Assembly (NCBI GenBank): GCA_050950465.1
Contig: JBMNHQ010000002.1
Location: 310,001 to 374,000 of the forward strand
Direction: 5' to 3'
Length of the DNA stretch: 64,000 bases
DNA from: CAZRIZ01 sp050950465
GTDB taxonomy: Bacteria; Patescibacteriota; Saccharimonadia; Saccharimonadales; Saccharimonadaceae
Part shown: positions 44,195-52,806 of the stretch, piece after piece
How the letters are laid out: each line of letters opens with the position of its first letter
Position numbering within the stretch: position 1 is the first letter of the stretch
Made by a program: the position numbers and the translations under genes
Notes under the pieces: generated by a model
Told to the model about the DNA's origin: nothing
What the model saw: the letters and a program-made list of their open reading frames with translations, nothing else
Databases searched by the model: none

Positions 44195-44644
44195 TTATTT
44201 ATCGTTTTTAGATTCAGCTTCAGTCTCAGATTCAGTTTTTGTTTCAACCTCAGACTTTTCCACCTCGGAAATTTCGTTGACGGCCTCGCGATCAAACTCT
44301 GTACCCTTTAGTCTTTCACCTTTACCACGACGATCGCGTAGGTAATTCAAGCTATTACGACGCACCTTTGAGCGCTTTGTCACTACAATTTTCTCGACTA
44401 GCGGACTATGTAACAGGTAGCTTTTTTCGACGCCAACACCCGAAGTTACTTTTCGCACTGTAATACGAGCTGTGTTACTATCCTTGTTAGAAACGCGAAT
44501 AACCGTTCCTTCAAACATCTGCACACGTTCTTTGCCACCCTCTTTAATACGCTGATAAACCTTCACTGTGTCACCGCTTCTCACATCAACTACTGTTGGT
44601 TTTTTCTGAGAATCACTGACCTTTTTTAGCAATTCCAAACTCAT
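44195..44644 (-). CDS. rplS: 50S ribosomal protein L19
   Basis: This is a component of the large ribosomal subunit at the 30S interface. It has 149 residues. The core matches the family (VRSGDTVKVYQRIKEGGKER, FEGTVIRV, VRRNSLNYLRDRRGK). A Glu/Ser-rich acidic tail of about 35 residues beyond the usual end is unusual and probably disordered. GAGG precedes ATG 44644. It has its own promoter with an inverted repeat around the -10. Confidence 0.97.
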   Translation of the reverse strand: MSLELLKKVSDSQKKPTVVDVRSGDTVKVYQRIKEGGKERVQMFEGTVIRVSNKDSNTARITVRKVTSGVGVEKSYLLHSPLVEKIVVTKRSKVRRNSLNYLRDRRGKGERLKGTEFDREAVNEISEVEKSEVETKTESETEAESKNDK

Positions 44645-44676
44645 CTGAGCCCTCTTTAACCTTTGTTTAATTAATT

Positions 44677-44708
44677 CAGTGCCTCATTATATCACAGTTG
44701 AGCACTGA
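44677..44708 (-). promoter_or_regulatory. rplS promoter with flanking inverted repeat
   Basis: The extended -10 TGATATAAT (44686-44694) sits between TCAGTGC (44677-44683) and GCACTGA (44702-44708), a perfect seven-bp inverted repeat. This is the same geometry as at clpP with a different sequence. Confidence 0.6.
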
Positions 44709-44709
44709 T

Positions 44710-46350
44710 TTAAAGTACTCGATTAACCTCTTCTAAAGTCGTCTTACCCTCTAACGCCATCAATATGGCCTTTTCTAACATGGTCAACATACCCGCTTTA
44801 CGTGCCATATCTTCAATCTTCTCAGCATCGATATTTGTCGCTTGCTGGTGGATTAAACTTCGCACTTCACGATTGACTAGCAGCTGTTCCATTACACTGG
44901 TACGCCCTGAATATCCAAAAGGATGGTCATCTGTCGGCACAGGCTTGTATAATTTCATATCCTTGGTTAGTGGTTGTTTTATTTTATCTGGCACACGCTT
45001 TAACTTTTCTTCAATCCATTTGCGCTCTTCGTCAGATGGTTTATAAGCTTTACGAGTCTTTGGTACTAAGGTCCGCACTAAACGTTGAGAAATCACCAAA
45101 CGAATCGCAGAAATAAAAACTGGATTAACACCAATCATGTCAATCATACGAGCAAAAGCAGCGGCAGCACTATCGGCGTGAAAAGTTGCTAAGACTAAGT
45201 GACCAGTAATAGATGCCTGAATCGCTGTCCGCGCCGTGTCGACATCACGAATTTCACCAACCATCACCACATCTGGATCAAGTCGTAAAACTGAACGAAG
45301 TCCAGTAGCAAAATCGGCGCCCTTCGTAGAGCGAATTGGAATTTGAGTAATACCAGTAATACCAAACTCAACTGGATCCTCCAAAGTAATAATTTTACGA
45401 TTAGGGTGGTTTAGAGCATTTAAAATACTATAAAGCGTAGTAGATTTACCGGAACCAGTCGGTCCAACCACCATCACCAAACCGCGTGGACGCTTAATAA
45501 CATCCTCAATTTGTTCTTTTGATTCATCATCTAAACCTAGTGAATCAAGATTTAAGAGAGATTCGTCAAAAGTAAATAAGCGCATTACAGCATCCATACC
45601 GTACATCGTAGGCACGATTTCCACACGTAAGTTTGCCACTCGCTCTCCACCATCTTCCAAACGAGACACCTGTTGAATACTACCTGATTGAGGTGTGGTG
45701 GCGGCGGTTGATAGCCCAGAACGACTAGCTAATTCACCCACTAAGATTCGGTAGCGCTCTTTATCGATGTTGGCAACTGGATGAAGCGCACCGTCGACTC
45801 GAAAGCGAATTCGAATCTTATTACGCATGTTTTCAATATGAATATCACTGGCTTTTAACTTCTCAGCTTGACTAATTAAAAAATCAAATAATTGATCAGC
45901 TCGGACAGTATTTAGAGTTTCCGAAACTGCTTTGATAGTCTCGCTATCCCCCTCAGATGCAATCTTGATATCGTCATAGATTACCTTCTTTGGCGGATCG
46001 TAACGTCGAAGCATGGCACTAAAAGCACCCTCACTAATTAAGACAAAAACAACATTCTTACCCTCGTCATTGTATTTCTGCTTGGTTTCAGCAATGAAAG
46101 ACTGTGGAGTTCGCGAAGTGATTCCAAACTGAAACGGCGCACGTCCTTCAGCTAAGGATAGTGGCACAACCTGGTTAGCTTTCATCTCTTCAATTGTGAA
46201 AATATCTTTATAGAGTTCCAAATCATTTTCTAAGGGGCGCAAATCCAAATAGCGGAAACCTAAGATACTGGCTCGACGAGCAGTCGCCAATTCGTCATTA
46301 TCACGACGCTCTTTTTGTGTTCTATCTTCGTCACTGTTCATCATTTCCAT
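44710..46350 (-). CDS. pilB: PilB/GspE-type secretion or type IV pilus ATPase
   Basis: This hexameric ATPase powers pilus extension or type II secretion from the cytoplasmic side. It has 546 residues. Walker A is GPTGSGKSTTL, Asp box ITLEDPVEF, Walker B DVVMVGEIRDVDTA and His box ASITGHLVLATFHAD. The zinc-binding tetracysteine module usually found before the C-terminal GYSGR segment is present only as a loop without cysteines. No other pilus gene is in the window. ATG 46350 may not be the true start; ATG 46341 lies seven bases after a TAAAAT element. Confidence 0.94.
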   Translation of the reverse strand: MEMMNSDEDRTQKERRDNDELATARRASILGFRYLDLRPLENDLELYKDIFTIEEMKANQVVPLSLAEGRAPFQFGITSRTPQSFIAETKQKYNDEGKNVVFVLISEGAFSAMLRRYDPPKKVIYDDIKIASEGDSETIKAVSETLNTVRADQLFDFLISQAEKLKASDIHIENMRNKIRIRFRVDGALHPVANIDKERYRILVGELASRSGLSTAATTPQSGSIQQVSRLEDGGERVANLRVEIVPTMYGMDAVMRLFTFDESLLNLDSLGLDDESKEQIEDVIKRPRGLVMVVGPTGSGKSTTLYSILNALNHPNRKIITLEDPVEFGITGITQIPIRSTKGADFATGLRSVLRLDPDVVMVGEIRDVDTARTAIQASITGHLVLATFHADSAAAAFARMIDMIGVNPVFISAIRLVISQRLVRTLVPKTRKAYKPSDEERKWIEEKLKRVPDKIKQPLTKDMKLYKPVPTDDHPFGYSGRTSVMEQLLVNREVRSLIHQQATNIDAEKIEDMARKAGMLTMLEKAILMALEGKTTLEEVNRVL

Positions 46351-46378
46351 TTTAGCAAAAAGCTTATGTTTTTAACAG

Positions 46379-46387
46379 TGATATAAT
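46379..46387 (+). promoter_or_regulatory. Extended -10 of the second SpoU gene (leaderless geometry)
   Basis: TGATATAAT ends seven bases before ATG 46395, with no ribosome site. The divergent pilB start is only 44 bases away. Confidence 0.65.
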
Positions 46388-46394
46388 TAACCTT

Positions 46395-46907
46395 ATGCCA
46401 AAAATCGCTCTACTTTTACATAATATTCGGTCTACCTACAATGTTGGATCGATTCTTCGCACCGCAGAAGGTTTTGGGGTTGAACAAATTATTTTATCGG
46501 GCTACACGCCTTATCCCGAACAAGCAAACGACGAACGCTTACCTCATTTACGCCAAAGGCTTACTAAACAAATCCATAAAACCGCCCTAGGTGCTGAAAA
46601 AATTCTAGCTAGCCAATACGTCAAATCACCCGAGAACATCATCCAGCAATATCGCCAAAGGGGCTATAAAATTGTTGCTCTAGAGCAAACTAAGAATAGC
46701 CACAAACTGCCAAATTATCAGACACCAGACAAAGTTTTGTTGATTTTGGGCGAAGAAGTTAACGGCATACCACTAGGAATATTAAAATTATCCGACGAAG
46801 CCATCGAAATCCCGATGGTTGGACAAAAAGAATCATTCAACGTATCAGTCGCAACTGGCATCGCACTCTATCATTTATTTTTAAACCCAAAACTAGTAAA
46901 TAACTAG
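46395..46907 (+). CDS. SpoU/TrmH family RNA methyltransferase (short)
   Basis: This is a 170-residue SPOUT-fold 2'-O-ribose methyltransferase. Motif 1 is NVGSILRTAEGFG, motif 2 LLILGEEVNGI, motif 3 ESFNVSVATGIALYHL. It is close to the minimal catalytic domain and lacks the N-terminal extension of the SpoU at 16.4 kb. The target RNA is unknown. Its stop abuts the structured RNA copy 2, which may depend on the same promoter. Confidence 0.9.
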   Translation: MPKIALLLHNIRSTYNVGSILRTAEGFGVEQIILSGYTPYPEQANDERLPHLRQRLTKQIHKTALGAEKILASQYVKSPENIIQQYRQRGYKIVALEQTKNSHKLPNYQTPDKVLLILGEEVNGIPLGILKLSDEAIEIPMVGQKESFNVSVATGIALYHLFLNPKLVNN

Positions 46908-47279
46908 GGCGTAAACCAACCAGTAAGACAGAGGCTTTGGCGGTTACGACCGACAGCGAAGTGCAAACTACTCCATAACTTGTAGTCCGTAACCCATGGC
47001 GAAGGAGTACGACAGGCTGGTCAAACGTCTCTGGATGGCTGGTTGGTTGAAAGCCCGAGAAAATATATGTCGTCGGCCTGATGTTCAACAACTCCCCATC
47101 AGACACGCGTCGACAACGCCTGTCGTCTCGTGAAGTTCGCGCTAACTCTCGTCGTAACTGCAAGATTGTCTGCTGAGAAGTTGTTGAACCAGCCATACAG
47201 AATAGCAAAGGACAACACAAATCAGTCGGTTGATTGTAAGCCCGATGAGCGATTGTATATAGGCAACACCAGCAAGGCC
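46907..47279 (+). ncRNA. Structured RNA, copy 2 (new family candidate)
   Basis: This 373-base gap has no credible gene. The 5' domain is closed by GGGC (46907-46910) with GCCC (47053-47056) and by a perfect ten-bp helix (46914-46923 with 47039-47048), with further pairs GGTTAC/GTAACC and CAGAG/CTCTG inside. The central hairpin has an 11-bp helix (47083-47093 with 47179-47189), an internal loop, CAGACA/TGTCTG and a core 47105-47167 that matches copy 1. GGCCT (47075-47079) with AGGCC (47275-47279) could close the 3' domain. No terminator is seen before the convergent dnaE. The promoter is uncertain. Confidence 0.75.
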
Positions 47280-47280
47280 A

Positions 47281-50200
47281 TTAAGATTTAGTCTTTAGCA
47301 CAACAGATGAATCGCCCAGGAGCCGCTTTAACGAATCAACTAAATTATCCGACCCATTAACTCGAAATGGTAAGCGTACCGCCGAGCGATTCTCTTCACC
47401 AATTACTAATATAACCTGATGTGATCCGTTATTTTCTTGGCAATAATGACGAATCTGCTCTAGTTCAGAAGTTTTATAATCATTACTGATCTTCAAATAA
47501 AGAGTCGTTGACGAAGTTGGCGTAGATTTAGATATATCCGATAATTTGGTTGTGATTTTCTTAGCTTTTTCCGGCTTCTGACGCATAGCCTCTGGTAAAT
47601 ATTCTTTATTAATCTTGAGGTGACGCTTATTGCGCCAAGTCGGCTCATAGTTTTTAATTGTTTCTTCATTTAGTTCGACAATTTCATTAGCAATAACCTT
47701 AGGTTCTGCTAGATTACCATTGCGATCTTTAGAATTAACCCGCCCCTTAATGGTAACGATCTTATCTAATTCTAAAATCTCTCTATATTCTTCGAAGATT
47801 CTTGGAAAAACAACCACTTCAATCGACGCCGCCTTATCTTCCACGGTCATGAAAGCCATTTTGTCGCCTTTTTTTGTAAGAAGCTCGCGTAGCTGTGAAA
47901 TCGTACCACCAACTGTAATATCACGACCATCATGCTCACTAATAAGTTGGGAAATATCATGAGTTTGCTCTTTTAAATAACGCTCGAACTTATCTAATGG
48001 ATGGGCACTTACATACAATCCCAGCAACTCTCGTTCCCAAAGCAGTCGCTCTCGATCAGTCGCTTTAATTTGAGCAGGCATTAGTTCTAGGTCAGGCATC
48101 GTCTCACCCAACGCACCAAATAGGTCAGCCTGACCACTTAGGGTGTCACGAGCTGACTTCGACATGTAATTTTGAATTAACTCTAAGTTCTCTAAAATAT
48201 CTGATCGATCGGCAAAATCATCAAAGGCACCGGTTTTAGTTAAAGCCTCCCAAGCCTTGCGATTGAATTTACTGCCAGCCATGCGCTTCGCAAAGTCAGC
48301 AATCGAGGTAAATTTACCGTTTTTCTTACGCTCTTCTGTTACCTCTTCTACCACCGCCATGCCAACACCCTTAACTGCAGCCATACCAAAGCGTATTTTA
48401 TTAGCACCCGGCACAATAGCAAATTCAGCAAAGGACTCATTAATATTTGGTGCTAACACCTCAATACCAGCTCGGTTACACTCAGAAATCATCATCGCCA
48501 AACGCTCCGTGTCATCACGTGCGTTAGTCATGAGGGCCGCCATAAAGGCACTAGTGTAATTAGCCTTCAAATAGGCCGTCCAGTACGCCACCAAAGCATA
48601 ACAAGCAGCGTGTGATTTATTAAAACAATAGTTAGCAAATTCCTCCAACTGAACCCAAAACTTTTCCGCTACTCGTGGGTCAGCACCGCCGTGCTTAACC
48701 GCTCCCTCAACAAATTCCACCCGAATTGACTTCATTAGATCAATTTTCTTTTTACCAACCGCTTTACGCAATGTGTCAGCCTGACCACCAGTAAAACCAC
48801 ACCAATCTTTTGAAATCTGCATAAATTGCTCTTGATAAACTAGAATACCGTAAGTATTTTTGAGTGCTGGCTCCATGGCTGGATCGAGATAAGTAATTTT
48901 CTCCTGACCATGTTTACGCTTAATGAAACTTTCAATAAACTGCATCGGCCCAGGGCGATACAGCGCCACCATGGCAATAATATCTTCGAATTTATCCGGC
49001 CTAAGCTCGCGCAGATACTTTTTCATACCAGCTGATTCAAGCTGAAATACGCCAGTTGTATCACCACGTTGAAATAACTTAAAAGTCTCTGGGTCATCAA
49101 GTGTTAGTTCGCTGACATTAATGTCTTTTTGATATACCTTACGAATAATTCGTAAGGTGTTATTGATAATAGTTAAGTTAGACAGTCCTAAGAAATCCAT
49201 CTTAAGAAGACCAATCTCCTCAATCTCACCCATTGGGAATTGAGTAGCAATAACACCTTTCTGAGCACGCTCAAGTGGCACATATTTTACTAAGTCATCG
49301 GGGGCCACCACTACACCACAGGCATGAACACCGTGTGAACGAATTGTTCCTTCTAGACGCATAGCATAATCAATAATCTCCCTCGAGCGAGGGTTGGTTT
49401 TGTATTCGTTCTTAAGATCCGGGTCTTCCTTTATGCTCTTAGCTAGTGGTACATGTCGCCCTTGCGCTAGAGACGGAATCATTTTGCTTAACCGATCGGC
49501 TTCAGCATAGGGTACTTCCAACACTCGAGCTACATCGCGTACCGCCTGACGGGCGGCCATTTTACCAAAAGTACCGATATTTGAGACCTTTTCGGCACCA
49601 TACTTTTCAACACAATAATTTACCACCTCATCACGACGATCATCCTGAATGTCAATATCAATGTCGGGCATACTAATACGGTCTGGGTTTAGAAATCGCT
49701 CAAAGAGTAAATCGTACTTCAATGGATCAAGGTCAGTAATCCCTAAACAGTAGGAAATAATTGAACCAGCGGCTGAACCACGCCCTGGACCAAAGACAAT
49801 ACCCTGTGACTTACCCCAATTAATAAAATCCTGTACGATTAGAAAGTAACCGTCGTATTTCATACCATCAATTACGCCTAACTCATAGTCCAAACGCTCC
49901 GATGTCTCAACCCCAATTAGTTTCTTAACTTGGTCGATTGATAATGGTTTGGTATCGAATTCTTCGGGGGTCATGCCGCCATAACGAATCGCTGCTCCAC
50001 GATAAGTTAATTTATCTAAATAAGCCTTATCGCTAGTTTCACCTTCTGGTAATGGAAATTGCGGAATTAAAATACCACCCAGTTCAATTTCGACATTACA
50101 ACGGTCAGCAATTTCCTTAGTATTACGAATCGCTTCTGGAAACTCTTCACCCCAACGTTCAATAATGTCCTTTGGATCGGTGTAGTAAAGTTCAAAATCT

Positions 50201-50982
50201 TTCAGCGACATTCGTCGTTCGTCACTCAAAAACGCACCGGTACCAACACATAGTAGAATCTCGTGTGTTTGACGGTCAGCTAGGTCTAAATAGTGCCCAT
50301 CACAAGTAACCACTAGTGGCAACTTGAGCTCCTTGGATAATTTAACTAGACCCTCATTAACAATCGTCTGGTCTCTAAATGGTGCGGGTGATTTCGGATG
50401 ACCATGATCTTGCATTTCCAAATAAAATCGATTACCAAATACTGAATAATACCATTTGGCTAGCTTCTTTGCCCCTATGTAATCATCATTCAAAAGCCGA
50501 CGAGCTATCTCACCACTGCCACAACCAGACAGGCAGATTATGCCTTCATTATGTTTCTCTAGAATATCGTGATCAATCCGAGGACGATAATAATAGCCTT
50601 CTATATTAGCTTGTGATGATAAATACATTAAATTGCGATAACCCGTGGCGTTCATCGCCAATAGCGTCAGATGAAAACTATTCTTGTCAAACTGGGGGTC
50701 ACGATCAGCCATGGTGCGAGCCGCTACATAAGTTTCGATACCTAAGATTGGCTTAATTCCCGCATCACGAGCAGTCTTGTAGGTGTCCAACACCCCACTC
50801 ATCGTACCGTGGTCAGTAATTGCTACCGCTTCCATGCCAAACTCTTTGGTGCGATTAACTAACTCGTCAACCTTAGTCATACCATCGAGCACACTATAAT
50901 GGGTATGATTATGTAGATGAACAAAATCCGCTGGCTTCAAACCATGCGGTCCAACAAATTCTCCAGTCACCTTCTCTCCCAT
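47281..50982 (-). CDS. dnaE: DNA polymerase III alpha subunit
   Basis: This is the replicative polymerase. It has 1233 residues. The PHP domain (HLHNHTHYSVLDG, ITDHGTMSG) is at the N-terminus, catalytic aspartates are in PDIDIDIQDD, and the finger and beta-binding regions follow, with an OB domain (ITVGGTISQLRELLTKKG) near 1030-1110. A -10 TATAAT (50994-50999) ends 11 bases before ATG 50982. Identity is certain. Confidence 0.98.
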   Translation of the reverse strand: MGEKVTGEFVGPHGLKPADFVHLHNHTHYSVLDGMTKVDELVNRTKEFGMEAVAITDHGTMSGVLDTYKTARDAGIKPILGIETYVAARTMADRDPQFDKNSFHLTLLAMNATGYRNLMYLSSQANIEGYYYRPRIDHDILEKHNEGIICLSGCGSGEIARRLLNDDYIGAKKLAKWYYSVFGNRFYLEMQDHGHPKSPAPFRDQTIVNEGLVKLSKELKLPLVVTCDGHYLDLADRQTHEILLCVGTGAFLSDERRMSLKDFELYYTDPKDIIERWGEEFPEAIRNTKEIADRCNVEIELGGILIPQFPLPEGETSDKAYLDKLTYRGAAIRYGGMTPEEFDTKPLSIDQVKKLIGVETSERLDYELGVIDGMKYDGYFLIVQDFINWGKSQGIVFGPGRGSAAGSIISYCLGITDLDPLKYDLLFERFLNPDRISMPDIDIDIQDDRRDEVVNYCVEKYGAEKVSNIGTFGKMAARQAVRDVARVLEVPYAEADRLSKMIPSLAQGRHVPLAKSIKEDPDLKNEYKTNPRSREIIDYAMRLEGTIRSHGVHACGVVVAPDDLVKYVPLERAQKGVIATQFPMGEIEEIGLLKMDFLGLSNLTIINNTLRIIRKVYQKDINVSELTLDDPETFKLFQRGDTTGVFQLESAGMKKYLRELRPDKFEDIIAMVALYRPGPMQFIESFIKRKHGQEKITYLDPAMEPALKNTYGILVYQEQFMQISKDWCGFTGGQADTLRKAVGKKKIDLMKSIRVEFVEGAVKHGGADPRVAEKFWVQLEEFANYCFNKSHAACYALVAYWTAYLKANYTSAFMAALMTNARDDTERLAMMISECNRAGIEVLAPNINESFAEFAIVPGANKIRFGMAAVKGVGMAVVEEVTEERKKNGKFTSIADFAKRMAGSKFNRKAWEALTKTGAFDDFADRSDILENLELIQNYMSKSARDTLSGQADLFGALGETMPDLELMPAQIKATDRERLLWERELLGLYVSAHPLDKFERYLKEQTHDISQLISEHDGRDITVGGTISQLRELLTKKGDKMAFMTVEDKAASIEVVVFPRIFEEYREILELDKIVTIKGRVNSKDRNGNLAEPKVIANEIVELNEETIKNYEPTWRNKRHLKINKEYLPEAMRQKPEKAKKITTKLSDISKSTPTSSTTLYLKISNDYKTSELEQIRHYCQENNGSHQVILVIGEENRSAVRLPFRVNGSDNLVDSLKRLLGDSSVVLKTKS

Positions 50983-51058
50983 AACTATCTTTAATTATAC
51001 ACGAAAAACACCACCATCTAAACCGCATGCAGCCCACAAAAAATACAACCTAATTTTT

Positions 51059-51083
51059 AAAAGCCGCCAAACTTGACGGCTTT
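51059..51083 (-). terminator. Hairpin after the broken gene
   Basis: On the minus strand AAAGCCGTCAA pairs with TTGGCGGCTTT (one mismatch), followed by TAAAAATT. It lies 23 bases after the stop of the pseudogene. Confidence 0.65.
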
Positions 51084-51105
51084 GGGGTAGCTACAGATAT
51101 TAACT

Positions 51106-51358
51106 TCAAGTCGATCCAAGACTAAACACATCACCAGCTAGGTCAACATGATATTTCCAAAAACGAGCAGGAATAAATCCTATCGTATCGACTCCGTACA
51201 AAACATCTTCCGACACACCATCTTTGAGCGCTAAGTGATTATTCCCATCTTTTTCTTTTGTAAATTCCAAAACTCAGAATTCTCTCTTGAGAAGTATCTA
51301 TCAAAAAGCTTAAATAGCTTATCTACATACTTATCTTAATCTGAATGAGATGTTTCTT
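51106..51358 (-). pseudogene. Frameshifted small orphan gene
   Basis: The gap 50983-51436 holds remnants of a gene of about 85 codons in three frames. In order they read KHLIQIKIS, then KYVDKLFKLFDRYFSRENSE, then EFTKEKDGNNHL and VLYGVDTIGFIPARFWKYHV, ending at TGA 51106-51108. AGGAG (51366-51370) lies seven bases before AAG 51356-51358, where a start codon would be expected. An intact terminator follows. It looks like a recently decayed member of the orphan cassettes. Sequencing error could explain the frameshifts but not also the missing start. Confidence 0.6.
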
Positions 51359-51397
51359 TGCGATTCTCCTGCCTTGTGATTAGTAATTAGCAAAGAA

Positions 51398-51424
51398 AAA
51401 GCGGGCCGAAGAATGGCCCGCTTT
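51398..51424 (-). terminator. Terminator of the 171-residue membrane orphan
   Basis: AAAGCGGGCC (51398-51407) pairs with GGCCCGCTTT (51415-51424), a perfect ten-bp stem, with TTTTTCTTT following on the minus strand. Confidence 0.92.
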
Positions 51425-51436
51425 ATGTGGTTAATA

Positions 51437-51952
51437 CTAGTGAGACTGTGTGGTAATAGCTCCGACCTCCTGATTCTTACTTCTAATCCACGAAAAAAGC
51501 TTTTTCACAGCAATGAAAAATGGAATCCAAGCTAGCTGGTTATTTAGCAATACCGCAACTGTAATTGATACAACCAATATACAATACCAAGTTACACCAA
51601 TTTTAGCTGCTTCGTTGCGACTCTCGTGGTCACAGCAGGAACTGTTAGTATTATAGTTCCATAAGGTAGAGATATAACACGTGTCTGGTTCTGCAAGCTC
51701 GATAGCTAATACTACAATTGAGCTAAGCAAGAACATTATAAGTGCCACTACAGCTTCATCGTACAACCCAACAAGAGATAACGAAATTGCACCCGCGCCC
51801 GAACAAACAGTTAATGGATAACTGAACAGCATAACAAAAGGAGTTGCTATTATTGATAAAATAATTAACACCTCCTTAGCTACTTTCGGTATCGCTTTTA
51901 CCCAAGAAACACTGAACCTCAGTCCATCTTTTTCATTACTCATTTTCACCAC
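51437..51952 (-). CDS. Orphan membrane protein, 171 residues
   Basis: This is a protein with about four membrane helices and a Cys-rich loop (NSSCCDHESRN) between helices two and three. It has no recognised family. The frame is open to 52009, but GTG 51952 has GGAGG (51961-51965) eight bases upstream and is preferred. A perfect -35 TTGACA (52028-52033) is followed after 17 bases by a weak -10 CATGAT. It has its own terminator. The Cys pair in the loop could form a disulfide or bind metal. Confidence 0.75.
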   Translation of the reverse strand: MVKMSNEKDGLRFSVSWVKAIPKVAKEVLIILSIIATPFVMLFSYPLTVCSGAGAISLSLVGLYDEAVVALIMFLLSSIVVLAIELAEPDTCYISTLWNYNTNSSCCDHESRNEAAKIGVTWYCILVVSITVAVLLNNQLAWIPFFIAVKKLFSWIRSKNQEVGAITTQSH

Positions 51953-52037
51953 AAAGAGCACCTCCTTTTTTACTAGGTCACCCAAGGCAACCCGTCCGCT
52001 ACCTATCATGATCGTTTTTTATATTTTTGTCAAATAA

Positions 52038-52060
52038 AAACACCCTGCAAGGGTGCTTTT
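52038..52060 (-). terminator. Terminator of the YtxH-like gene
   Basis: On the minus strand GCACCC pairs with GGGTGT around a five-base loop, followed by TTTTATTT. Confidence 0.8.
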
Positions 52061-52077
52061 ATTAATTTTCTAGTATT

Positions 52078-52461
52078 CTACTTATTGAACTTCTTCTTAG
52101 CAGCCTTAACCGCTTCGCTTGATTCTTTTTTAGCCTCTTCAAAGACCTCTTTTGTGTCTTCCTTAACTTTCTTTAGAAACTTTTTAGTAGATTTTTTCAT
52201 CTGTGTACCTGATACGGCAGCCTGATCCTTGACGCCCTCTAACTTTTCTCCAGCCGAGTCTGCCAATCTTTTACCACGCTCCGATATGTCTTCAGCTGTG
52301 TCCTTAGTCTTAGCTTTAACCTCCTCTAGCTTAGCTTTAGCATCAGCTTGGTTTTCCTCGCCGCTCTTAGGTGATTTGAATAGCGCCACAATCGCACCAA
52401 CTGCTGCGCCTAGCGCTGCGCCCAAGACAAATGACCTTCCTCTTCCTTTTTTCCCTGACAT
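52078..52461 (-). CDS. YtxH-domain protein
   Basis: This is 127 residues. A glycine/alanine membrane segment (SFVLGAALGAAVGAIVALFKSPKSG) near the N-terminus matches the YtxH (gas vesicle GvpP-like) domain. The rest is a long charged amphipathic helix rich in Lys and Glu. ATG 52461 is chosen since AAGGAGA precedes it; the frame extends further upstream without signals. It follows the DUF948 gene by one base. YtxH/DUF948 pairs occur in Gram-positives, linked to envelope stress, but no biochemical role is known to me. Confidence 0.82.
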   Translation of the reverse strand: MSGKKGRGRSFVLGAALGAAVGAIVALFKSPKSGEENQADAKAKLEEVKAKTKDTAEDISERGKRLADSAGEKLEGVKDQAAVSGTQMKKSTKKFLKKVKEDTKEVFEEAKKESSEAVKAAKKKFNK

Positions 52462-52462
52462 A

Positions 52463-52759
52463 CTATTTGTCTCCTTTATTTTTTTTAGATTTTTTGTCCT
52501 TTTTATCTTCCTCAAAATAGCTTTGAACTTTCCGGCTAATCCCACCAGCAAAGGCGCGAAAAAATGCCGGCGACGCTACCGCAGCTAAACCTGAAATAAT
52601 ATTCTTAGCGGTGTTAGAAACATTATTGATGTTTTCCGTTGCCTCCTTAGCCTGTTTAGCGATTTTTATCAGATAAACTACCAGTATGATTGAGATAATT
52701 AGGAAAACAATCAAAACTACTGATAGTATTATAATTAATACACTCGCTGCGTCGTTCAA
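52463..52759 (-). CDS. DUF948-like membrane protein
   Basis: This is 98 residues with one long N-terminal membrane helix (6-32), then an amphipathic segment (KEATENINNVSNTAKNI) and a Lys-rich tail. This matches the DUF948 layout. It is coupled to the YtxH gene downstream and follows galU by 47 bases. Membrane scaffold or stress function is inference from the family. Confidence 0.8.
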   Translation of the reverse strand: MNDAASVLIIILSVVLIVFLIISIILVVYLIKIAKQAKEATENINNVSNTAKNIISGLAAVASPAFFRAFAGGISRKVQSYFEEDKKDKKSKKNKGDK

Positions 52760-52806
52760 TGTAATCTCCTTGTTGAGCTTATGGTTTTATTGTACAACCA
52801 ATTTGA

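Noticed and set aside
46837..47220. 127-codon open frame on the minus strand across RNA copy 2
   Set aside because: It overlaps the end of the SpoU gene, has no ribosome site, unnatural composition and is fully explained by the long paired stems, which keep both strands open.
51974..52005. Leader stem TAGGT/ACCTA before the 171-residue membrane gene
   Set aside because: It overlaps the predicted -10 and would not be fully transcribed, so it was not counted with the other leader hairpins.
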